Of a stretch of 24,586 nucleotides of DNA, positions 8,960 through 19,140 are shown in pieces. Position 1 is the stretch's first letter; each line of letters starts with the position of its first letter. The stretch is from NCBI GenBank assembly GCA_003427395.1, contig BFEA01000326.1, positions 2,018 through 26,603 on the forward strand. The letters run 5' to 3'. This DNA is from Chara braunii. Taxonomy: Eukaryota; Streptophyta; Charophyceae; Charales; Characeae. The notes under the pieces were generated by a model. It was not told where the DNA came from. It was given only the letters and a program-made list of their open reading frames with translations, and did not search any database. The position numbers and the translations under genes were made by a program.

Positions 8960-10410
8960 GATGGAGAAAGATTGCGAAGTGATGGGCAGACGGTGCATCG
9001 ATGAAAATACATGGACAGAGATGGCGCACCGAATGAGAGAGATGGCGAAACAAGAGAGATGGATGGAGTAACAGTCTTCCCCCGAATACAACGTCTGGTC
9101 ATTACAGCTGAATTCGGGTCATCTTTTAGTCGAAAGACAACTGTAATGAAAGTGGGTTGTATATTCCGGGGAAGAAGGTGGATGGCACAGGAAGGGAAAG
9201 AGATCGCGAACTGATTGGGAGGTGTGCCNCAGCGAGAGAGAGAGATTGCGCACCGATGGAGAAACATGGCGCAACAATGGAGATAGCAGGTGCAGCGATG
9301 GTTAGCGATAGCATAGCAATGGAGAAAGATGGCGCACCGAAGCAGATAGATGGCGATGGAGATAGATTAGGAAAGATAGCGCAGCGATGGAGCTAGATGA
9401 CGAAGGAGATAGATTAGGAAAGATAGCGCACCGAAGGAGATGGATGACGAAGGAGATAGATTAGGAAAAATACCGCAGCGACGGGAAAGGTCGGTAGAGA
9501 TCGCGCATCGGTGGAGAGAGATGGAGAGAGGACACGCAACAATGGTTAGCGATGTCGCAGCGATGGAGAGAGAAGGCACAACGATGACCAAGATTTGTTA
9601 TTGCATAACATCAGTTCCATCTAGTTAAACCTTCGTTAAGCATACCTGTCACCTGTTTCGTGCGATTCCACAGTGATGGGCGGCTGCACCGACGACGGCC
9701 TGAAACAACAATACAATGGCGATGGCGGGATCGCGCACGAGTAATGGAGAGCCTCTGGGGCAAGGATGGAGGTTGCCCGGTTGTCGAGAGAGATCGCACA
9801 GTGATGGAGTGAAATGGAGAGTGATCACTTAGCGATGGAGGGCGATCGTGCGGTGATGGAGAGAGAAATCTCGCAGCGCTGCGGTGGGATAACACTGGCC
9901 AGGGCTTCGATAGCGATGGCCAGCGCTGCGGTGGAGAGCGATGGCGCACCTGTGGAGAGCGATGGCATGGTGATGGAACGCGTTACAATGCAGCGATAGC
10001 GATAGCGATGGCAGCGATGGAACAGCGATATCGATTGCGCAACGATGGCGCAACGGTGGATAGTGATGGCACAACGATGGAACAACGATGGACTAGCGAT
10101 AGAGATGGAACAGCGATAGCGAAGGCAGAGATAGCAATGGCAGCGATAGCAATGGCGCATCGATTGAGAGATGGCGCAGCGATGGAACCAACGTTGCGAT
10201 GGGAGCTATGGTACCAGCGTTGCGATGGCAGCTATGGTACCAGCGTTGCGATGGCGCAACGATGGCCAACGCTGCGATGGTCAGGCGAGCGCGACGGCTG
10301 GGATGGGGGATATAGCTTTGCGTCGCGATGGCGATGGTGCATGGCGAGCGTTGGCGATGGCGATGAGCTAAGCGCATCGATAACGATGGTGCATGGCTAA
10401 GCGCATCGAT
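8960..10410 (+). repeat. GCGATGG / GAGATGG purine-rich minisatellite region
   Basis: About 1.4 kb is built from degenerate short words such as gcgatggag, gcagcgatgg, gagagatggcgcac and gcaacgatgg. Local higher-order repeats are visible: a block with agattaggaaagatagcgca repeated near 9365 and 9412, and ggtaccagcgttgcgatggc-like blocks near 10195-10250. Open frames in it are on both strands and consist of repeat-derived residues (Met, Asp, Gly on one strand; Ser, Leu, His, Arg on the other). I see no gene in it. An n at 9229 marks another assembly join. Confidence 0.85.
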
Positions 10411-10429
10411 ATCGAACGCCGTTGACATT

Positions 10430-10640
10430 TGCAAAATGTCCGAATGATTGCGACACCGAAGCTTATAGATTTCCGGTGTTTTTGATCTCGGCGCACAACG
10501 AATCGTCGCGCCTCGGCGGGAAATTAACCGTCGCCTGGCCTCGGAGCGCAACTAACCGCCTCGGCGCACAACGAATCGCCGCACCTTATAGATTCTTGCG
10601 CCTTACCTCGTGCGTCGGATCATGTCGATCGACGGTCCAG
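10430..10640. repeat. Short GC-rich duplicated segment
   Basis: The word ctcggcgcacaacgaatcg is present near 10488 and again 72 bp downstream, followed by cgc and gcacc or gcgcc. This begins a region (10430-11800) with sequence character unlike the minisatellite to its left. No coding content is seen. Confidence 0.6.
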
Positions 10641-10821
10641 ATTACAACTGCGAAAATGATATTGCCTGCGCCTTGTTTTCGGGAACTGTCACATCATTGC
10701 ACTCCGGAGTAAACGAAGATTTTATGGCCACTGGCATAACAGTGGCTCCGTTCATCTGCGCGGTTGAAAATTGTTGATCGACGACTGATAATTTCCGGTA
10801 CCCCTTACCGTTTATAGGCCC

Positions 10822-10930
10822 TGGCGTTTTATGGGCCCAGGGGTGCGATACACGAGTCGATTTGGCCGCACCTTGATGGCGTTTTATGGGCCCAGGGATG
10901 CGATATGCGAATCGATTCGGCCTCATCTTG
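10822..10930 (+). repeat. 55-bp tandem duplication upstream of a TATA box
   Basis: tggcgttttatgggcccagg occurs at 10822 and 10877, each followed by a gtgcgata, cacgagtcga or tgcgaatcgatt, tggcc-type stretch. The pair ends about 30 bp before the TATA-like sequence at 10960. Confidence 0.8.
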
Positions 10931-10959
10931 ATCCCGACGCGAGGCCTGCTGCAACAAAG

Positions 10960-10968
10960 TATAAAAGG
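10960..10968 (+). promoter_or_regulatory. TATA-box-like sequence TATAAAAGG
   Basis: A good eukaryotic TATA consensus, preceded by the 55-bp duplication and followed by a pyrimidine-rich leader-like stretch with repeated cttcgctc words (11090-11165). This resembles a polymerase II core promoter, perhaps of an LTR-type remnant or for the rightward gene block. The first good start codon of that block is 2.8 kb away, with a sequence gap between, so the link is uncertain. Confidence 0.4.
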
Positions 10969-11329
10969 CGTTGCAGCCCTCGAGTTATCCCTTTTGTTGG
11001 CGCTCCACAGATCAAGTCGCGCTATCGTTTTCGCGCTCGTTCTGATATTTGATATTCAGCCTCCACCACCTTCCGCCATAGCCCGCTCACTCTTCGCTCT
11101 TCGCTCCGTCCGCAGTTGCCACATTGTGTTCGGTTCGCTCTTCGCTCCTCGGTCTTCGCTCTTCCTAGCTCTTCCTTCCTCACTCATAGCTGGTTCGGTG
11201 GTTGGTTGCTCGCTCAACGCACGACGAAGGCAAAATCATATAACTTGAGTTGTCCTATTCTGTGTCCGACGTCCGAACACATTCCCAGATGCCCTGTCTG
11301 TACCTACAGGATATAACGCCGCAGCCGCG

Positions 11330-11746
11330 TTCTGTTAAACCCCGAATCAATTCCCGGTTTTGTTGTTTCGCTAGTGGACGTGCTCTGATCTCTTTTCTCC
11401 ACCCTCCACCTCCGTTCGCCATAGCCGATCCACGTTCCGCAGCTCGATTAACTTTCGCCATAGCCACGATAATGTTCGTATAAAGCTGCTCGATCCCCTT
11501 CGCAAGTTGCAGTCGTCGCTGCGCATGGCGAACCCCGAATCAATACCTAGTTGCTACACTGAACACCGAATCATATCCTGATTTTTCGCTCACCTGTCCC
11601 TTGTGAGGTCGCCGACCTGATATCTACATATATATATATATATAAAGATATATATACATATATGTATATATAGAGATATATTGCTACACTGAACACCGAA
11701 TCAATTCCCGATTTTCGCTCACCTGTCCCTTGTGAGGTCGCCAACT

Positions 11747-11786
<40 letters not shown>

Positions 11787-11800
11787 CGGTGAAACTCCGA
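11330..11800 (+). repeat. Repeated 'ccgaatcaattcccgat' words and a 130-bp duplication with (TA)n tracts
   Basis: The block starting ttgctacactgaacaccga occurs at 11551 and 11681, 130 bp apart. Each copy contains ttcgctcacctgtcccttgt, then gaggtcgcc, and ends in an AT microsatellite (11621-11680 and about 11749-11782). Related ccccgaatcaat words occur near 11341 and 11534. The structure could be a decayed LTR or MITE-like repeat. No gene is seen. Confidence 0.65.
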
Positions 11801-11835
11801 CGAAACAGTTTGTCACAGCCCCTCGTTTGTTGTCC

Positions 11836-12695
11836 NNNNNNNNNNNNNNNNNNNNNNNNNNNNNNNNNNNNNNNNNNNNNNNNNNNNNNNNNNNNNNNNN
11901 NNNNNNNNNNNNNNNNNNNNNNNNNNNNNNNNNNNNNNNNNNNNNNNNNNNNNNNNNNNNNNNNNNNNNNNNNNNNNNNNNNNNNNNNNNNNNNNNNNNN
12001 NNNNNNNNNNNNNNNNNNNNNNNNNNNNNNNNNNNNNNNNNNNNNNNNNNNNNNNNNNNNNNNNNNNNNNNNNNNNNNNNNNNNNNNNNNNNNNNNNNNN
12101 NNNNNNNNNNNNNNNNNNNNNNNNNNNNNNNNNNNNNNNNNNNNNNNNNNNNNNNNNNNNNNNNNNNNNNNNNNNNNNNNNNNNNNNNNNNNNNNNNNNN
12201 NNNNNNNNNNNNNNNNNNNNNNNNNNNNNNNNNNNNNNNNNNNNNNNNNNNNNNNNNNNNNNNNNNNNNNNNNNNNNNNNNNNNNNNNNNNNNNNNNNNN
12301 NNNNNNNNNNNNNNNNNNNNNNNNNNNNNNNNNNNNNNNNNNNNNNNNNNNNNNNNNNNNNNNNNNNNNNNNNNNNNNNNNNNNNNNNNNNNNNNNNNNN
12401 NNNNNNNNNNNNNNNNNNNNNNNNNNNNNNNNNNNNNNNNNNNNNNNNNNNNNNNNNNNNNNNNNNNNNNNNNNNNNNNNNNNNNNNNNNNNNNNNNNNN
12501 NNNNNNNNNNNNNNNNNNNNNNNNNNNNNNNNNNNNNNNNNNNNNNNNNNNNNNNNNNNNNNNNNNNNNNNNNNNNNNNNNNNNNNNNNNNNNNNNNNNN
12601 NNNNNNNNNNNNNNNNNNNNNNNNNNNNNNNNNNNNNNNNNNNNNNNNNNNNNNNNNNNNNNNNNNNNNNNNNNNNNNNNNNNNNNNNNNNNNNN
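11836..12695. other. 860-bp run of N (assembly gap)
   Basis: An unbroken run of n. The sequence before it ends in tttgttgtcc and the sequence after it begins ttgttgtcctc, so the flanks share about nine bases and the true gap may be short or absent. Open frames reported across it are meaningless. Confidence 0.97.
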
Positions 12696-12749
12696 TTGTT
12701 GTCCTCTTCTCTCTCTCTGCCTACGGTTTTATCGGGCAGTTCTGTTTGT

Positions 12750-12805
12750 GATGATATATATATATATATATGTATAGATACATATATATATAAAGAGAGA
12801 TATAT
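12750..12805. repeat. (TA)n microsatellite right of the gap
   Basis: An AT dinucleotide tract with interruptions, ending in gagagatatattgcgag, next to the first palindromic motif of the right cluster. It resembles the tracts at 11621-11680 and 11749-11782 on the other side of the gap. Confidence 0.9.
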
Positions 12806-13700
12806 TGCGAGTCAGTTCGCAGTTTGCGACATACAGTGTTCGAGGAGTGACAACTGCGAGGTTATTCGCAGTTTTCCCAAGCTTAGACACATATTTCATT
12901 TAAGGCAGTTCTTTATTTCCACAAATGCGAGTTAGTTCGCACTTTTTAAGCAACAGTGCTGGAGAGTTGACAACCCAACCCGTGCGGCTTTCAGATCTTC
13001 AGTTCCACAATTCCGAGTTAGTTCGTACTTTCCCCTAGTGCTGCGCACCGCCATTATTGTCTTGTCTACAGAACTGCGAGTTAGTTCGCACTTGTCGAAT
13101 TCCTTCGCAATTGTCGATAAACCAGGACTTCAGTTCCACAATTCGGAGTCAGTTCGTACTTTCCCGTTGTACTTCGGGTTGCAATTGTCGTCCTGTCAGC
13201 AGAACTGCGAGTTAGTTCTCACTTGTCGACACCCTTCGCACTTGTCGATAAACCACATCTTACTCGTTTTGTGTGTCTTTCAGGTCTTCAGTTCCACAAT
13301 TCCGAGTTAGTTCGCACTTTCCCCTAGTGTAGCGGGTTGTTATTGTTGTCTTGTCTACAGAACTGGGAGTTAGTTCGCACTTGTCGACACCCTTCGCACT
13401 TGTCGATAAACCACATCTTACTCGTTTNCGGGTTGTTATTGTTGTCTTGTCTACAGAACTGGGAGTTAGTTCGCACTTGTCGACACCCTTCGCACTTGTC
13501 GATAAACCACATCTTACTCGTTTCGAGGGCATCTAGTTGGGTCACAATTTTTCCGAACAGTTATCGTCTTCCCTCCGAACTTCTGTCTTTTCTATCCTTC
13601 ACCTGATTGTTGTGACTTCGTGTGCATTTCGAAAACACCCATCTCTTACGTCCTTTTCATCCTCCATTTCGTTAAGTCCGAGTTAGTTCACACTTCGCTT
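12805..13700 (+). repeat. Dense cluster of the palindromic motif in ~130-158-bp tandem units
   Basis: At least ten copies of tgcgagttagttcgcactt-type palindromes occur here, e.g. 12925-12943, 13074-13093, near 13302 and near 13680. Units begin cttcagttccacaatt at 12998, 13128 and 13286 and contain two motif copies each plus cgcacttgtcgataaacca. The duplicate at 13429-13523 after the n is an assembly join, not a further unit. The cluster ends about 80 bp before the ATG at 13781, so it lies in the promoter position of the rightward gene block. Confidence 0.88.
13333..13523. other. Exact 95-bp duplication around a single n (assembly join)
   Basis: Bases 13333-13427 recur identically at 13429-13523 with one n between them, as at 6259. 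The real genome most likely has one copy. Confidence 0.9.
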
Positions 13701-15079
13701 CTGTAGTGGTCTGGGGTTGGGCGTATTAGTCATCTGAGTTGGTCTGAGGTTGGGCGTGCTAGTCAATGGGTGGGAATACAATGGCGTCCGCAAAGAACAC
13801 ATCCAGAAGCGCTGGACCATCTGCCCTCGGGGAGGGACGACCAGTACAGCAACCTACTCCTTAGTATATGCACACAAAGGGAGCACCATAGTTTTTGGAT
13901 TTCGTTGTTCAGGGGGACCTTTTTGGGCCAGCTGTTTTCATGTGACCCACTTGCGTTACAGACGTTGGGGGAGCGGTCAACGTTGTTCCTCTCGGTACCG
14001 TCGTCTCGTGCGCGAAGACTCCTGGAGGTTTGCTCAAGCTGCACACTAACGGCGTGTACGACGAGTGCAGACTTCCTATTAGAGGTGTTAAAGGTGTGCT
14101 GGTGACCATCAAGAGTTTCGCGGGGTACGGCTCGAACATGCCGTTGTGCTCTCACTTCAAAGGCCTTTACGATGGCGGCAGCAAGCGTCTTCCATCGCCA
14201 GAGCAATATCTCGATCTCGCGCTGATGGTGCCGAAAGAACGTCCGGTTCTTCCGCCAGAGCATGTTTTCCGGTTTCTGCCAACCCGTGAGGGGTCATCCG
14301 GCGTGGCTCAAGAAACTCCAGGTACGGCAGTGGGGCGCGGGAGTCCGATTCAAGATGCTAGGGGTCGGGTCAAGGGACGCAGCGTTCACACGCAGGTCGG
14401 CCCGGATGCTCCTAGGAACACGTCGGATTTGCATTCTATGGGTACAGGGACTCAACGGGTCGGTACTCCAAAACTTATCAAGGTCCGCTGCGGCGCCGAC
14501 ACGTATTCGCTTCGAGATGAGACGAGAAGAGATTCAAGCAGATCGGGCCTAGATCTTGGATGGAATGAGGCTGAAGGGATGGGTGCTGTCCGCGAAAGAT
14601 CTGGAGGGGAGCAGACTCCTTCGGAGAAGAAGAGCGAGCGACAAAGGATGGTGCGATAGGAGGTGGCGGAAGGAACCCTCCGCATGAAAAGGATGAGAGG
14701 AAAACTGGAGGCGTTGATGGGCGGGGATGGAGGTGGCGACGGAGAACGTGCCTCGGGAAAGAAGCCGGAGAAGGAAGAGGGTGGGACGACAAGTAAGAAA
14801 GCGAGGAGGCCCGGCGGTTTGACCATTCGCATAGGACAAGCCACGGGTGGAGGAGATTTGGTTGATCCAGGCACTGCGGCCGCGAGAGAACCTTCGGGGA
14901 AATCGAAACGGAAAGTGGCATTTGAAGAAGGCGATGGCCAAAAGAAACCTCGAAGGCGGAAGACTGCTGAGGCCACGAGCGGTGGCGAAGGGCATGTAGG
15001 TCAGGAGTGCGACGAAGCGGCAACGTTCTGGCTCGAATACGAGCGGAACGATGTCGGTGAAATCGTGGAGAAGGAGCTC

Positions 15080-15529
15080 CCCGTTCAACAGCTTATCGAC
15101 CCCCGGAAGGTCTGCGACATCCCGCCTTGGGAAAGATATTACAAGCACCGCAGTCTAAGTCGCGAAACAATGGACGACATCAAGGATGCGATGCTGAGTC
15201 AATTCCACGAAAAGAAGATCTGGACGAAAAACCCTCTCGTTTTGGCACCCATCTACAAGCCGGTGACGCGTAGGCCGGAGCAAGCTGACAGGGTTCACAA
15301 AGATGTCTTTAAGCAAGAGGACAAGGACAAGTACTACTATTACCCTGTTAACGGACAACACACCGTGGCTGCTATGAAGGAGTTGGAGGGTGAGCAGATA
15401 TTCGGTTTGTGGAAGATGCACTCGTGGCCAGCGAGAGTAGTGTGGTTCTCCGACCAAGATTTCGCGGGGTATAGGCAGGTCAGTCTCAACGAAAACACGA
15501 GACACAAGATGTCTAAGCAGCGATCGTAG
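15080..15529 (+). other. ParB/Srx-like domain
   Basis: The domain begins with the KELPVQQL.DP type strand of ParB-like folds (set-point parameters at the N-terminus) and has its core motif NGQHTVAA at 15350-15370, comparable in place to the (D/E)G.HR..A motif of ParB, Srx and related phosphotransfer or nuclease domains. The SLNENTRHKMS segment after it resembles the (v/i)(E/N)N..R..l region of ParB. Assignment is by motif recognition only. Confidence 0.6.
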
Positions 15530-16288
15530 AAGACCGCGTTCTTGGACATGAGGGAGGCATGGGAGAACGAAGGAAGGCCGATGGCCATTCAAGGGAACCC
15601 TTCCGGCAAGGAGGCCAAAAAACAAAAGTTTTTCGATTTCCAAAAGCTGATTTTGGGAAAGAGTCTGAATGAATCTCGCTGGGCGTTGTCAAAAAAAGAC
15701 TTGCCGCTCGCCGACAGGGAGTATGTCGCTGCCGTTGGCAATGCATTGAGGCAGTGGATGCCGGTCGCGACAGCCGGTGATGATGTTTTTCGCAAAGCCA
15801 TGGAGTTCTACGCGAAATGGGCGGAGGGGAAGTTGTTGGGCGGCGACGGCAAGACGCCATTGTCGAGGCCGGGCAAATACATGCCAGACAAATCTCCGGG
15901 TCTACAAGCAATTCCGGAAATGGGCTTGAAAGGGGCGGCTTGTGAAACGAAGATGGGGTGGCTGGTCCGGGTCCCCCCGCCTCCGACCAAAAAGAAAATG
16001 CAAGCGGGCGATAAATTTTTCGTGGTCGTGAAGGAGCCAGACATGTTCTGTTGGCAGTCTCTTGCCGACATGACCGATGTCGAGAAACCGTCGATTCTCG
16101 ACGACATTCTCGCACTACGGGGAGTGTTCGTGCAATCCGCGGGCGGCCATCTGAAGCGTCAGCATAAACCTAGAATTAAAGACATGGCCGCGACGAGGAA
16201 AGTGGACCGTGTGATGCTCCGTATGTTCCACTACATCTTGTTCCTTGAAACGGAGGAGGACGAACGTGTTTGGCGCCACTGGAGCCCA

Positions 16289-16295
16289 TTTTTTT
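16289..16295 (+). other. Seven-T homopolymer causing a frameshift
   Basis: Before the run the frame reads WRHWSPFF. With one T fewer it continues RTEGKLLEEFGPQG, which is the long open frame that follows. The extra T is either a real slippage mutation or a sequencing error. Confidence 0.8.
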
Positions 16296-16659
16296 CGGAC
16301 CGAGGGGAAGCTTCTAGAGGAGTTCGGGCCACAGGGCCTCACGAAACAGGTGTGGGTCGAAATGCGAAAGCATTTCGAGGGCGCGGTGGAGTACGTGAAC
16401 ACTTGCAAACGTAGTCTTCCGCACGAGAAGGAGTCCATCGACAACGCGAAGAGATTGTATGATGATGACAGGTTCCCTAAATCTTTCGAAAAGTCTGTCC
16501 GTTCCATCTTGCAACGGACGGAAGAAGAAGTCCGAGACATGATCAGGGTCAGCGGGGATGTGAGGCACATCAAATGGCCCCATCTCAACCGGGTGACCAG
16601 CCTTATTTCTTTCGCTTTTCCGCCTTCCCAAGCTCATAGTCATGTCACTGCGATCCGTG

Positions 16660-17345
16660 AGGTTGTGCGACATTACGTGTGCAACCTGTACGTCCTCGAT
16701 TTGTGTGATCCCACGCTCCTCACAGACTGGCGAGAAGATGATTTCGCCAACTTGCAAGGCCTTCTACAAACACTTTCGCCAACGCACTGGACACTTGTGA
16801 TTTTTTTCCCCTCTCGTTGGGATCCCAGTTTCTTGAAAGGCATGGCCAGGCTTAGCATCCATTACGTCAGGACAGGGAAGTGGGTATGTAATGCACAAAA
16901 GCAGGCCACTGTCCAGGAAGGCAATATGCTGGTTGAGGAGTGTGACCGGCTGTACGTGATTTTTAATGGCGAGAAGCTGGAAGACAACACATTCGCAGTC
17001 TACCCGCCCAGTAGCCCAACAAAGGCTTCCCGTCCTCATGGTCCAAGTCCGGCCAAACACACGGTGGCGGGCCCATCAGGACAGGTTGTGGCGTGTTTCG
17101 ACGTGGCGGAAGAGGAAAGGTTCTCTCGTAGCATGTGGGAGGACGGCGGCGTGACAAGTTCTCAAGGACCTGCTTACGGGGAGATGGAGCGGAACCCTCG
17201 AAAACTTTTGCAAAGTTGGTCAAACTGTTTTTTTTATTTGGGAAGGCGCATGCGTCTGTCGTGTGGGAACTCCTGCGTACCGGTCGAAACGTCGTCGCGT
17301 TGGAGAAGGAGGCAAAGATGATTGATTACCTTCACGAGCTCGTGA
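16660..17345 (+). other. Beta-class (N6-A/N4-C) methyltransferase-like domain, catalytic motifs lost
   Basis: The order is that of beta-class enzymes: the motif IV position first (CDPTLL; Asp-Pro codons at 16707-16712), then SPTHWTLVIFFPSRWD, then an ERNP segment at 17188-17200, then the motif I region and the acidic strand-2 end VALEKE. The second proline and the aromatic residue of DPPW are absent and no GxG loop is seen. The fold may be kept as a binding module. Confidence 0.5.
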
Positions 17346-18490
17346 AGGCACGCGTTGTAGACACTCGGACGTTTGGGACTTCCTTTTCGGACCCGTACCG
17401 CCTGGTCCGACCGACCTCGAATACAGTCGACAGAGAAACCTGGTGTTCGCTGTGCTCAATGGGTACCACGGTGCACCCAAGGAGTCTGTCTCGCACTTCC
17501 TGAGAAGGCTGGAGCACGTTTACTTCATGATGTCTGAACCGCTCACTCTCGAAAACTACAAGTCACAGTTTGACGAGGAGGACCCTTTCGACGCTGAAGA
17601 CATGGAGGAGCTGAGCGACTCCGAAACCTTCGATTTCGAGTCCATGCCACTTCCTCGGGTGGTTGGACAGGTTGGTGATGAAGAGGAAGGTGGCCCTCAA
17701 AGATATAGCACGTCCCTTGCTGGTTTGAAGCGTGTGTTTCGGGGCGAACCAGTCGACGACCAATCGTCTGATGACGGGGAGGAAGAGAGAGACTATGATC
17801 ACGAACCTTGTGACAGGATCCCTGTGGACCATGACACCTGGAAAAATGACAGACTCTACTTCTTCGGCAAGCATCACCGGTTCACGTCGGAGGATGTCTG
17901 GGGACACAACGTCGTCTGGCACCCGAGGATATTCCAACCTGCTGTGAGGAATGGAATATGGGTCTTGGCAATAAAGGAGGACGATGGCAAGTGGAGTGGA
18001 TTGAAGAGACTGGGAGTGGCTGCATTTAAGAGAAAGGCAAGAACTGCTCTGGTGGAGCATTTGAGTCTCATGAACCCCGGGAGGAACGATCAGGACGTCG
18101 ATGCGTATGCAGAACAAAAGTTACATGAGTTGTACGCCAACAACATGTTGCAGTTTTGAGCGCCTTTCTACACACTCGAAACGGCATCGTCTCGTGGCAT
18201 TGACTGGCGCATGCCGCAACCTCCGCCGGCTGGTCAGCATCCGGGAGGGGGTGGTGGAGGAGACGAAGGAGACGGCGGAGGTGGCGGAGGGGACGGCTCA
18301 CAGTTTGTCGGAAAGGGGACGGGCGAGACATCGTCGGTTGAGAAGGCGTTCGGCGGAAAGGGGTCGGGCGGAAAGGGGTCGGGCGGAAAGTGTAGAACGT
18401 CCGGGAGTCCCCAGTATATGGAAACTGACCCCCACTGCGTAGGGAGTCGAGATCCCGACATGCGAGACGAGGCCACCATGACGTCTGATC

Positions 18491-18512
18491 AAGTGCGAGT
18501 AGATTCGCACTT
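18491..18512. repeat. Near-perfect palindrome inside the Gly-rich segment
   Basis: aagtgcgag, ta, gattcgcactt: the best palindrome copy away from the arrays. A weaker one (tccgaatacattcgga) lies near 18704-18719. Their presence between the end of the ParB/methyltransferase part and the acidic protease part suggests that this stretch may be intergenic or intronic. Confidence 0.75.
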
Positions 18513-18903
18513 GTCTTCAAGGAGTTTGTTTCCCGTTGCCCAGGAGAGTCCATCCCGCCGTGCGCAGCAGAGGTCTCCTTTGCTCAACACCTTACTCCTG
18601 AAAGAGGGCGCGTCTTCGTTTTGCCTGGAGGGCGGAATGCCTGCATTGCGAAGGAGCGAAGGTGTGACCTCCGATTCCCTCGGCTCGGGTGACCACCACA
18701 AACTCCGAATACATTCGGATTTGCTGACGTCGCCCTCCCCCATAAGTGCTCCTCACGTAACAGTTCCGCGGGGCCAAGAAAATGTGACGTCCTGGCCCCC
18801 GCATCTTCAGTTGGACACAGGGTTGCCCTGCTCGCCTCTTTTCTCATGTGTTGAGACTCGAGACTGGCGGTCTCGCGACGTGCTGGAGGGGCCCGCTCGA
18901 AGA

Positions 18904-19140
18904 GTGTTGGAGACCGGGGGGTAGCGAGAACGAACGTCACACTCCTGGGGAAGACGAACGCTCTTCGGGAGCGTGTGTTGTACATCGGGAAGAAGGAACT
19001 CAATGCTGGCAGTCTCCCGAAGTGTTGGAGACCGGGGGCAGCGAGTGTGAACGTCATGCTTCGGAGGGTGCGTCCGTGGACACTGACAACGAGAGTGCAG
19101 GAGCTCCGGGGGAAACACATGCTGTACAGCGAGGAGAGGA
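18904..19140 (+). repeat. 117-bp coding repeat (one copy with a 1-bp insertion)
   Basis: The word gtgttggagaccggggg occurs at 18904 and 19022. The distance is 118, that is 39 codons plus the extra base that breaks frame in the first copy. The encoded words VLETGGS.-ERH and a later HREEGTQ / QRGEDTR pair mark the two units. Confidence 0.7.

Larger units (their letters stand above)
13781..18159 (+). pseudogene. ParB/Srx-like domain fused to a degenerate DNA-methyltransferase-like domain
   Basis: ATG 13781 has a plant-type context (acaATGGCG). One frame then runs to about 16290 through TAG 13862, TAG 13889, TGA 13943, TAG 14657 and TAG 15527. A 7-T run at 16289-16295 shifts the frame, with later shifts near 17195 and 17400, and TGA 18157-18159 ends it. 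Order of parts: an N-terminal region (VVPLGTVVSCAKTPGGLL), a basic Lys/Arg/Glu linker (14540-15000), and a ParB/Srx-like domain (15080-15530: ELPVQQLIDPRKVCDIPPWE, YYPVNGQHTVAAM). A methyltransferase-like part follows (16650-17340): LDLCDPTLLTDW in the place of DPPW, later RTGRNVVALEKEAKM in the place of the strand after motif I. An acidic tail and a final FGKHHRF..EDVWGHNVVWHPRIF module end it. ParB plus beta-class methylase fusions are known in phages. The catalytic DPPY/W and GxG residues are missing, so methylation activity is doubtful. Confidence 0.7.

Noticed and set aside
9367-10551. Several Ser/His/Arg-rich or Asp/Gly/Met-rich open frames on both strands
   Set aside because: Products of the GCGATGG minisatellite read in different frames; composition follows the repeat, and several frames are open at once.
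10430-11800. A complete LTR retrotransposon
   Set aside because: No second LTR, primer-binding site, reverse transcriptase, integrase or gag segment is visible anywhere in the window.
11789-12777. Long open frames of over 300 codons across the gap
   Set aside because: They are open only because they consist of unknown bases.
12805-13700. CRISPR-like array (regularly repeated palindromic words)
   Set aside because: Spacing is irregular, the intervening sequences are themselves repeated, and the context is a eukaryotic transposon.
14452-15148. Minus-strand open frames of 170-200 codons
   Set aside because: Antisense shadows of the G/A-rich linker and ParB-like coding region; composition is Pro/Ser/Leu-rich and no motif is seen.
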